Shown: positions 43,371-48,643 of the stretch, piece after piece
Position numbering within the stretch: position 1 is the stretch's first letter
How the letters are laid out: every line of letters starts with the position of its first letter
DNA from: an uncultured Prevotella sp.
Lineage (GTDB): Bacteria > Bacteroidota > Bacteroidia > Bacteroidales > Bacteroidaceae
Direction of reading: 5' to 3'
Assembly (NCBI GenBank): GCA_900554545.1
Contig: USHW01000013.1
Span: 1-48,643, forward strand
Length of the DNA stretch: 48,643 bases
Notes under the pieces: generated by a model
Database searches by the model: none
The model's input: the letters and a program-made list of their open reading frames with translations, nothing else
What the model was told of the DNA's origin: nothing
Translations under genes and position numbers: made by a program

Positions 43371-44235
43371 AATATTTCAACATACAGGCAAGGGTGCTGA
43401 CGGTGCACGTCCGCTTGCCGATAACACAGTGAACAGTCTGTCAACCAAGAAGAGTCCGCGCTTAGTCATACGTGTGGGACGCCACACTCTGTCGTTTTCC
43501 GCGCTCTCGTCGGGCACTTCTTCCGGCATAGTGTTCGAGCCGTACACGGTAAGGAGCGGCATATCCATGGCGGCGAACCTTAGGGAAGCCTTCCGCGACA
43601 TCGACTTGCAGGCAGGCGGATGGCACAGGGCGATGGTGATGGTTGACTCGCCTGTGCTGATGGTTCCTATCGACGAGTACAAGGATTCGCTGAAAGAAGT
43701 GTATTATCATCATTCCATCACGGGGCGCACTGCCGAGAGCGTGATGCATGCCGTGCTGCCTTCGCTCAACGCCGTGGCCGTATATTCCATGAACAAGGAC
43801 TTGAAGCTGGTTGTTGACGACCATTTTGCTGACGTGCGTTTCACCCATGTCTGCACTCCCGTATGGGAGCACCTTTACCGCCGCAGCTTCACCGGCGTAA
43901 GGCAGAAGCTGTACGCTTATTTCCACGACAAGAAACTCGATGTGTTCAGTTTCCAGCAAAACCGCTTCAGGTTCACCAACAGTTTCGACACAAACCTTGT
44001 GCCCGACGCCGTTTACTTCATGCTGAACGTATGGAAACAGCTGGCCTTTGACAACCGCCGCGACGAGCTTCACCTTGCAGGAGAACTGCCCAACCGCGAC
44101 GAACTTGTGCAGGAGCTGCGCCAGTTCATACAAAACGTGTACGTGATAAACCCCAAGGCGGAGTTCAACCGCGCTCCAATAACCGAGATAAAAGGGTTGC
44201 CATACGACCTGATGACATACTTCTTGAAGAATTAA
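43351..44235 (+). CDS. DUF3822 family protein
   Basis: 294 aa. Matches the pattern of DUF3822, a Bacteroidota family with an ASKHA-like look: RLVIRVGRHTLSFSA near the start, VYSMNKDLKLVVDDHFADVR, HDKKLDVFSFQQNRFRFTNS and a C-terminal VYVINPKAEFNRAPITEIKG ending. The first 40 or so residues are low in conservation and partly overlap the upstream gene, so the true start may be an internal ATG. It precedes rsmD by 47 bp, as usual in this order. The function is unknown. Confidence 0.9.
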   Translation: MQETGNRIFQHTGKGADGARPLADNTVNSLSTKKSPRLVIRVGRHTLSFSALSSGTSSGIVFEPYTVRSGISMAANLREAFRDIDLQAGGWHRAMVMVDSPVLMVPIDEYKDSLKEVYYHHSITGRTAESVMHAVLPSLNAVAVYSMNKDLKLVVDDHFADVRFTHVCTPVWEHLYRRSFTGVRQKLYAYFHDKKLDVFSFQQNRFRFTNSFDTNLVPDAVYFMLNVWKQLAFDNRRDELHLAGELPNRDELVQELRQFIQNVYVINPKAEFNRAPITEIKGLPYDLMTYFLKN

Positions 44236-44282
44236 TAAGGGTATTTTCTTAACTCATAACTCTTAATTCTTAACTTTAAAAG
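44236..44282. repeat. Partial word repeat (TTAAG type) between DUF3822 and rsmD
   Basis: TTTTCTTAACTCATAACTCTTAATTCTTAAC occupies the short gap (shown here in two parts: TTTTCTTAACTCATAAC, then TCTTAATTCTTAAC). It looks like one arm of the E5/E9 family, and the other arm is reduced to AAGAATTAATAAG around the DUF3822 stop codon. Confidence 0.6.
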
Positions 44283-44831
44283 GTGCGAATAATAACGGGA
44301 ATATACAAAGGACGTCACTTTGAAATACCCAAGACGTTCAAGGCGAGGCCGACAACCGACTTCGCCAAGGAAAACATTTTCAACGTGCTTAACGGCTACA
44401 TCGACCTTGACGGGGCGGTTGCGCTCGACTTGTTTTCGGGCACCGGCAGTATATCGCTTGAACTGCTGTCGCGTGGATGCGCCTCGGTCGTAAGCGTTGA
44501 GGCCGACCGCGACCACCACGCATTCATCCGCCAGTGTCTCAAGAAGCTTGGCACTGACAAGTGCATACCACTGCGCGGCGACGTGTTCCGCTTCATTAAG
44601 AGCTGTCGTCAGCAGTTCGACTTCATCTTTGCCGACCCTCCTTACGCCCTTCCCGAACTGCCGCAACTGCCTAAGATGATATTGGAGCGCGGAATGCTGA
44701 AGCCCGGCGGCATATTCGTTTTCGAGCACGGCAAGCACAACTCGTTCGAGGACGTGCCCGGTTTCATCGAACACCGCGCCTACGGCAGCGTAAACTTCAG
44801 CCTATTCCGTCAGCCGGAAGCGACGGAATAG
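44283..44831 (+). CDS. rsmD: 16S rRNA (guanine966-N2)-methyltransferase RsmD
   Basis: 182 aa. Starts with GTG at 44283, the only start that gives the family N-terminus RIITGIYKGRHFEIP. A Rossmann methyltransferase with the S-adenosylmethionine loop ALDLFSGTGSISLELLSRGC, acidic residue SVEADRDHH and catalytic DPPY (FIFADPPYALPELPQ), which marks N2-guanine methylation of 16S rRNA. The ARPTTDFAKENIFNVL N-terminal segment is typical of RsmD. Last gene of the set beginning at 42891. Confidence 0.95.
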   Translation: MRIITGIYKGRHFEIPKTFKARPTTDFAKENIFNVLNGYIDLDGAVALDLFSGTGSISLELLSRGCASVVSVEADRDHHAFIRQCLKKLGTDKCIPLRGDVFRFIKSCRQQFDFIFADPPYALPELPQLPKMILERGMLKPGGIFVFEHGKHNSFEDVPGFIEHRAYGSVNFSLFRQPEATE

Positions 44832-44870
44832 CACAGCCAAGTAAATCAGATAAAGTGTTTTTCATTTTTA

Positions 44871-44960
44871 CTGTCACACTGTCACGGCGTGTCTTAAACC
44901 GCTGATTGCCAGTCGGATATGCTGTGACAGTAATTCCGGTTGAATGTCACCGTCTGTCAC
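44871..44960. repeat. Cluster of TGTCAC motifs
   Basis: CTGTCAC at 44871-44877 and 44879-44885 (8-bp step), GTGACAG at 44924-44930, ATGTCAC at 44944-44950 and CTGTCAC at 44954-44960 (10-bp step). It lies between convergent genes, where no promoter is needed. Confidence 0.7.
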
Positions 44961-45019
44961 ATCGTTAGCTTTTAATTAACGCAATGCCGTCGGCTTTTAG
45001 TTGAATGATAAATGAATAA

Positions 45020-45118
45020 AATGCAAAACTCCACCTTTCGCCCTGCAAAAGGTGGCATATTACATGCTAAAAGGTGGCCTTTCGCATCGCGAAAGGCCAC
45101 CTTTTGCAAAACGGCTGT
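45020..45118. repeat. 22-bp repeat array 8 (4-5 units)
   Basis: Starts at 45025, 45047, 45069 and 45091, exactly 22 bp apart, then a short tail. Heptamers CTCCACC, GGTGGCA, GGTGGCC, GGCCACC; the last two are reverse complements. It sits between convergent rsmD and the cupin gene and, with the TGTCAC cluster, makes up the 309-bp gene-free gap. Confidence 0.86.
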
Positions 45119-45140
45119 TTACCGTATGTCTTGCTTGCCG

Positions 45141-45605
45141 TTACAGAGTGTCGGGAAACACCTCGTCGTCGAGTAGCACGCCGTCGCCTGCCGGGGTGTC
45201 GTCTGCGCCGAAGCTATTGGCCAAGTACTGGATGCACATTACCACCATGTGCTCCTTTCCCGTGTTGCGCAGTGCGCGTTTGCCTGCCGGAGCGACGCGG
45301 ACAAGGCTGCCTTCGGCCACCGGAAACACCTTGTCGTCAACGCGGAACTCGCCCTCGCCCTTGATTATCATGTACAGTTCTTCATGCTTCTTGTGGGCGT
45401 GCAGGAAAGGACTTTCCTGTCCGGGCCACATCGTCTGCAACGACATTTCCATGCCGGTGGCCTTCAACTCTTCGCCTGTGAATACTTTTCCGTTGATGAA
45501 CACACCCTCGCCGAGCGGCAAAACATAGTTTTTCAAATCGTCAAACTTGCCAGTGGATATGGCTGTGAAGTTCGTGCCTTCACCTAAAACCTTAAAGTCT
45601 TCCAT
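45141..45605 (-). CDS. Cupin-domain protein
   Basis: 154 aa single cupin_2 domain. Metal-ligand motif 1 is visible as FLHAHKKHEELYMIIKGEGE (H-x-H-x3-HE), motif 2 as RVAPAGKRALRNTGKEHMVV. The N-terminus MEDFKVLGEGTNFTAISTGK and the C-terminal acidic tail GVLLDDEVFPDT are typical of small Bacteroidales cupins. No substrate can be assigned; possibly an isomerase, dioxygenase-like or sensor protein. Own promoter and an AAGGAG-type ribosome-binding site 8 bp before the ATG, one of few clear ones here. Confidence 0.88.
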   Translation of the reverse strand: MEDFKVLGEGTNFTAISTGKFDDLKNYVLPLGEGVFINGKVFTGEELKATGMEMSLQTMWPGQESPFLHAHKKHEELYMIIKGEGEFRVDDKVFPVAEGSLVRVAPAGKRALRNTGKEHMVVMCIQYLANSFGADDTPAGDGVLLDDEVFPDTL

Positions 45606-45641
45606 AATGTTTTCTCCTTATTCCTGATGTCTTTACGCCTG

Positions 45642-45672
45642 CAAAGATAATGCATAAGTAATTGTTATGCAA
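45642..45672 (-). promoter_or_regulatory. Promoter of the cupin gene
   Basis: TTGCA (45668-45672) and TATCTTTG (45642-45649) on the minus strand with a 20-bp spacer after the TTG, about 36 bp before the ATG. Confidence 0.75.
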
Positions 45673-45674
45673 GA

Positions 45675-45711
45675 AGTCACCCCGGCGTAATAAGGTTACG
45701 CCGGGGTGACT
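45675..45711. terminator. Terminator of nadB
   Basis: GTCACCCCGGCGTAA (45676-45690) and TTACGCCGGGGTGAC (45696-45710) are perfect arms with a 5-nt loop, extended by one A-T pair. It lies downstream of nadB on the minus strand, directly before the cupin promoter. Confidence 0.8.
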
Positions 45712-45754
45712 AATGTTGGTTTACAGCGCGTTAGACCGCGGATGTTTTGCAAAG

Positions 45755-45868
45755 TTTAACTTAATTCGTAATGTATAATACACAATGAGTAATCAAGCTG
45801 CGCACCACCAATCTTTTAGGCGTAAGCCCAATTATGCATTGTGCATTATTAATTATGAATTAAATTCA
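45755..45868. repeat. Word-built inverted repeat E11 (TAATTCATAAT words)
   Basis: Left AACTTAATTCGTAATGTATA then ATACACAATGAGTAAT (about 45758-45793), right ATTATGCATTGTGCATTATT then AATTATGAATTAA (about 45832-45864). The loop carries GGCGTAAGCC (45819-45828), a GTAA tetraloop version of the mini-hairpin in E1 and E3. It abuts the nadB stop codon. Confidence 0.78.
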
Positions 45869-47455
45869 CTTGTTGTCGTAAGCGTGCAGCGGATAGTCTA
45901 TGGTGTAATGAAGGCCGCGGCACTCCTTGCGCTCGATGGCCTGGCGTGTGATGAGATAGCCTACGTTAATCATGTTGCGCAGTTCGCAGATGTCGCGGCT
46001 GGCCTTTACGCGCTTGAACAAGGCTTCGGTTTCCTCGTATAGCAGGTCGAGGCGGTCCCAGGCGCGCTTCAGGCGCAGGTCGCTGCGCACTATTCCAACG
46101 TAGTTGCTCATTGTTGCGCACACTTCCTTGACGCTTTGCGTGATGAGCACTTTCTCCTCGTTGGTCATCGTTCCTTCGTCGTTCCACTCCGGCACGCGGT
46201 CGTTGAACTCGTAGCCGTCAACGTTCGCGAGGCTGTGGCGTGCCGCCGCGTCGGCGTAGACGACGGCTTCTATGAGCGAGTTGCTTGCCAACCGGTTGCC
46301 GCCGTGCAGCCCCGTGCACGAGCATTCGCCAATTGCGTAGAGGCGGTGTATGCTGGATTCGCCGTTCAGGTCAACCTTTATGCCGCCGCACATGTAGTGG
46401 GCTGCCGGGCGCACGGGTATGTATTCCTTGGTTATGTCAATGCCTATGGAGAGGCACTTTTGGTAGATGTTGGGGAAGTGGTGCTTGGTTTCCTCCGCGT
46501 CTTTGTGCGTAACGTCGAGGCATACGTGGTCGAGGCCGTGTATCTTCATCTCCTTATCTATGGCGCGGGCTACTATGTCGCGCGGCGCGAGTGACAGGCG
46601 TGGGTCGTATTTCTCCATGAATGACTCGCCCGTGGGCAATCTGAGGATGCCGCCGTAGCCGCGCATGGCTTCGGTGATGAGGTAGGCCGGGTGTGTTTCA
46701 TGCGGATTGTAGAGCGCCGTGGGGTGGAATTGTACGAACTCCATGTCCTTCACCGTGCCCTTGGCGCGGTACACCATGGCTTCTCCGTCGCCGGTGGAGA
46801 TTATTGGGTTTGTGGTAGTCTGGTACACGGCTCCGCATCCGCCGGTGCACATCAGGGTGACTTTGCTCAGGTAGGTGTCCACCTTCTGCGTGTCAGGATT
46901 CAGCACGTAGGCGCCGTAACATTCTATGTCGGGCGTGCGGCGCGTCACCTCTATGCCGAGATGGTGCTGCGTAATGATTTCCACGGCGAAGTGGTTTTCC
47001 TTTATTTCAATGTCCGGATTGCTGCGGACTGCGGCCATCAGGCCGCGCTGTATCTCGGCTCCGGTGTCGTCGGCGTGGTGCAGTATGCGGAATTCCGAGT
47101 GCCCGCCTTCGCGGTGCAGGTCATAGTTGCCGTCTGCGTCCTTGTCGAAGTTTACGCCCCATTGCACCAGTTCCTTGATTTGGGCGGGCGCGTTGCGCAC
47201 CACTTGTTCCACGGCCTGGCGGTCGCTTATGTAGTCGCCGGCAATCATCGTGTCCTCGATGTGCTTGTCGAAGTTGTCCACCGCAAGGTTGGTGACCGAT
47301 GCAATGCCGCCCTGCGCCTTTGCCGTGTTGGCCTCGTCGAGCGTAGTCTTGCAGATGATGCATATTCTGCCTTTGTGCGCCCGGGCCACTTTCAGGGCGT
47401 AGCTCATGCCGGCGACGCCGCCGCCGATAATCAGGAAGTCGTATTTGTAGACCAT
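45866..47455 (-). CDS. nadB: L-aspartate oxidase
   Basis: 529 aa from the ATG at 47455 (MVYKYDFLIIGGGVAGMSYA); an in-frame ATG 21 bp upstream is possible, and the longer open frame is leader. FAD-dependent enzyme that oxidises L-aspartate to iminoaspartate, the first step of de novo NAD synthesis. Visible features: the FAD-binding GGGVAG loop, the TTLDEANTAKAQGGIASV capping block, VQFHPTALYNPHETHPAYLI, RPAAHYMCGGIKVDLNGESS and GLHGGNRLASNSLIEAVVYA. The C-terminal helical domain is complete. nadA and nadC are not in the window. Confidence 0.96.
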   Translation of the reverse strand: MVYKYDFLIIGGGVAGMSYALKVARAHKGRICIICKTTLDEANTAKAQGGIASVTNLAVDNFDKHIEDTMIAGDYISDRQAVEQVVRNAPAQIKELVQWGVNFDKDADGNYDLHREGGHSEFRILHHADDTGAEIQRGLMAAVRSNPDIEIKENHFAVEIITQHHLGIEVTRRTPDIECYGAYVLNPDTQKVDTYLSKVTLMCTGGCGAVYQTTTNPIISTGDGEAMVYRAKGTVKDMEFVQFHPTALYNPHETHPAYLITEAMRGYGGILRLPTGESFMEKYDPRLSLAPRDIVARAIDKEMKIHGLDHVCLDVTHKDAEETKHHFPNIYQKCLSIGIDITKEYIPVRPAAHYMCGGIKVDLNGESSIHRLYAIGECSCTGLHGGNRLASNSLIEAVVYADAAARHSLANVDGYEFNDRVPEWNDEGTMTNEEKVLITQSVKEVCATMSNYVGIVRSDLRLKRAWDRLDLLYEETEALFKRVKASRDICELRNMINVGYLITRQAIERKECRGLHYTIDYPLHAYDNK

Positions 47456-47523
47456 ATTTATTGTTTTAAGTTTCATCAGGCAGCCTGTTGCCGATGAATG
47501 CCCGGCTTGTGGTTGTCCGCCTG

Positions 47524-47556
47524 CAAAAGTAATAATAAACGTTGGAAAAATCCAAA
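47524..47556 (-). promoter_or_regulatory. Promoter of nadB
   Basis: TTTG (47553-47556), a 21-bp spacer and TACTTTTG (47524-47531) on the minus strand fit the Bacteroides consensus. The leader to the ATG at 47455 is about 65 nt. Confidence 0.7.
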
Positions 47557-47610
47557 AAAACGCATCATAATGATACATTTTATGAATGTCCGCACGGCTT
47601 CCATTCATCG

Positions 47611-47664
47611 GTAGTTAAAGGAGTTAAAGAAGTTAACGCTCCCTGCGGTCGCTAAGAAGTTAAA
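47611..47664. repeat. AGTTAAAG-word arm (family of E3), left member of a distant pair
   Basis: GTAGTTAAAGGAGTTAAAGA, then AGTTAACGCTCCCTGCGGTC and GCTAAGAAGTTAAAG. This is the E3 arm type. Its complementary partner lies about 0.9 kb away at 48525-48586. Confidence 0.75.
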
Positions 47665-47837
47665 GACAAATGCCTTGTTGTCTTATATGCATGCTTGACA
47701 GTGTAGGGCGATTGTGGGCATTCATGATATATTTTGGCTTATTTCGTGTGTTCTGTTGCCGCCTTCCGGGCATTGTTTTTCACTTGGTTGTAGTAGTGTA
47801 TGTAACTCGTTGGCATACAGCTACTTACATCCGGCTT

Positions 47838-47928
47838 TGTAAAAGGCCGCCTTTTAGCTTGTAAAAAGTGGCCTTTTGGAGTGCGATTGACGGCCTTTTG
47901 CAAGGCGAAAGGTGACCTTTTAAATTGA
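47838..47928. repeat. 22-bp repeat array 9 (4 units)
   Basis: Units at 47841, 47863, 47885 and 47907, exactly 22 bp apart. Heptamers GGCCGCC, AGTGGCC, GACGGCC and GGTGACC. Its last unit runs straight into inverted repeat E12. The 738-bp gap from nadB to the small membrane protein is otherwise without a gene. Confidence 0.86.
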
Positions 47929-48033
47929 GAATTGATAATTGGCAATTGACAATTATGATTTGCCTTGTTGTCAGGCAGACTTGAGGGTAATCATAATTAT
48001 CCATTTTCAATTCTCCGTTCTCAATTGAAAATA
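47921..48033. repeat. Word-built inverted repeat E12 (AATTGACAATT words)
   Basis: Left AAATTGAGAATTGATAATTG then GCAATTGACAATTATGATT (47922-47960); right AATCATAATTATCCATTTTC then AATTCTCCGTTCTCAATTG (47989-48027). The loop holds TGCCTTGTTGTCAGGCA, a small stem. A truncated CTCCC element (GGGAGGGAGTTTGATTACC) follows at 48036-48054. Confidence 0.8.
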
Positions 48034-48165
48034 AGGGAGGGAGTTTGATTACCATAGTTTGTTAGGGCGCAATCGTAGTACTTGGTAATCGTTAAGTATT
48101 GTGTCGTACGTTAAATAGTGTTATATTATTACAGTGTAAATGTACAATAAGTGTAGCCTTTTCGT

Positions 48166-48173
48166 TATCTTTG
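48166..48173 (+). promoter_or_regulatory. Promoter -7 box of the 54-aa membrane protein
   Basis: TATCTTTG, an exact TAnnTTTG match, 20 bp before the ATG at 48194. The -33 position shows no clear TTTG. Confidence 0.65.
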
Positions 48174-48193
48174 CAAGAAGTAGATGATTGGTA

Positions 48194-48358
48194 ATGAAGA
48201 AACTACGACTTGTATTATTCTTGCTTTACAGCATCCTGTTTGTGGCTGAAGCCTGCCTTTTTGCAAGCGGCGGAGTGCGCACTGTGGGGTTTGTGATGTT
48301 CACAATATCATACGTTTTGTTTATTGTTCTTTTGCTGGTGACACGTGGCAAGCGATAA
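48194..48358 (+). CDS. Small two-helix membrane protein (54 aa), unknown function
   Basis: 54 codons plus TAA. MKKLRLVLFLLYSILFVAEA, then CLFASGG, a polar turn VRT, and a second hydrophobic stretch VGFVMFTISYVLFIVLLLVT, ending RGKR. Two transmembrane helices of about 20 residues with a short Gly-rich turn and a positively charged tail. I do not recognise the family. Support comes from the perfect -7 box just upstream, the MKK start and the strongly hydrophobic pattern, which repeat-derived open frames here do not show. It sits alone in a repeat-rich stretch. Confidence 0.65.
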   Translation: MKKLRLVLFLLYSILFVAEACLFASGGVRTVGFVMFTISYVLFIVLLLVTRGKR

Positions 48359-48389
48359 TGTTTTGCTTCGCTTGTCGCTCGTTGCGTCC

Positions 48390-48508
48390 GTGCGGATTTG
48401 CAATCCGCACATTGTTTATATGGATTTGTAATCCATGGACACACTTTTTCAACGCTTGGGCCGGATTATAAATCCGTATTTTGTTGTGCGGCGGATTGCA
48501 AATCCGCC
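48390..48508. repeat. Cluster of GCGGATT palindromes at the right end
   Basis: Palindromes at 48390-48410 (GTGCGGATTTGCAATCCGCA plus C), 48420-48436 (ATGGATTTGTAATCCAT), 48462-48476 (CGGATTATAAATCCG) and 48490-48508 (GGCGGATTGCAAATCCGCC). Outer bases vary in a compensated way, so pairing is kept while the sequence changes. Same family as 141-267. Confidence 0.85.
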
Positions 48509-48524
48509 GATACAGGGCATTTGG

Positions 48525-48586
48525 CTTTAACTCCTAACGCAGCGAAGCGGAGTGATAACTTCTTTAACTCCTTTAACTTCCTTACA
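48525..48586. repeat. AGTTAAAG-word arm, right member of the distant pair
   Basis: TTTAACTCCTAACGCAGCG, AAGCGGAGTGATAACTTC and TTTAACTCCTTTAACTTCC form the complement-type arm to 47611-47664. The inner block is CGCAGCGAAGCGGAGTG, where E3 has GCGAACGCAGTGAGC. Downstream to 48643 I see nothing further. Confidence 0.7.
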
Positions 48587-48643
48587 AAAACGTGAGTTCG
48601 GTATAATAATCTTATGCAATAAGCCTGCTTTTATCAATGATGT

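Noticed and set aside
1..48643. tRNA, rRNA, tmRNA or transposase genes
   Set aside because: I looked in the gene-free intervals for cloverleaf patterns with TTCGA arms and CCA ends, rRNA core words and DDE or HUH transposase motifs, and saw none. A covariance-model search would be decisive.

Overview
The window is a stretch of a Bacteroidota chromosome, order Bacteroidales and probably Prevotellaceae or a close relative. I infer this from a SusC/SusD pair, a SprA-type type IX secretion translocon gene next to ruvA, DUF3822-rsmD, meso-DAP dehydrogenase, Ptb-Buk, and promoters of the Bacteroides type (TTTG about 19-21 bp before TAnnTTTG). Species cannot be named from the sequence. I see no rRNA, tRNA, phage, transposase or classical CRISPR.

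Layout. 1-528: palindromic GCGGATT repeats, a 264-bp-spaced direct repeat and a duplicated promoter leading to an exported C1 peptidase (529-1944). 2207-3106: ddh on the minus strand. 3852-7022: lipoprotein plus DUF5723 outer-membrane protein. 7631-15961: ruvA followed by sprA, whose single reading frame is broken by one in-frame TAG at 14270. 16392-18862: small winged-helix protein, CNNM/CorC-like CBS protein and a GNAT acetyltransferase. 19137-20477: nhaD. 20868-21419: TlpA-like lipoprotein. 21496-24548 (minus): DUF3737, an EamA transporter and a DUF418 protein. 24776-34101 (minus): SusC, SusD, an unknown exported protein, a metallophosphoesterase-GDPD fusion and a PafA-like phosphatase, which together look like a phosphodiester scavenging locus. 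34278-36453 (minus): ptb and buk. 36918-39139 (minus): PhoB/PhoR-like two-component system. 39343-42726 (minus): rmuC and a RecD-like helicase. 42891-44831: small membrane-anchored protein, DUF3822 and rsmD. 45141-47455 (minus): cupin protein and nadB. 48194-48358: a 54-aa two-helix membrane protein with its own promoter.

The most unusual content lies between the genes. (1) Nine intergenic arrays of a 22-bp unit, AAAA-N7-TTTT-GCNTTGC, keep an exact 22-bp period in nearly every step. The variable heptamers come from a small set of words and their reverse complements, and the A- and T-tracts fall every 11 bp, which predicts curved DNA. (2) About a dozen long inverted repeats have arms built from short repeated words, a different word in each element (TTAAGAATTAAGAG, GTGAAGAACGAAGAG, AATTGACAATTG, TTACGGTTATAAGG and others). 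They sit at gene 3' ends and often contain or touch the stop codon. One has expanded the helicase gene in frame by about 39 codons. (3) CTCCCTTCGGGAGGG elements, a 44-bp tandem repeat and GCGGATTGCAAATCCGC palindromes fill most of the remaining intergenic space.

Many long open frames antisense to these genes are shadows of the GC-rich third codon position and are not annotated.
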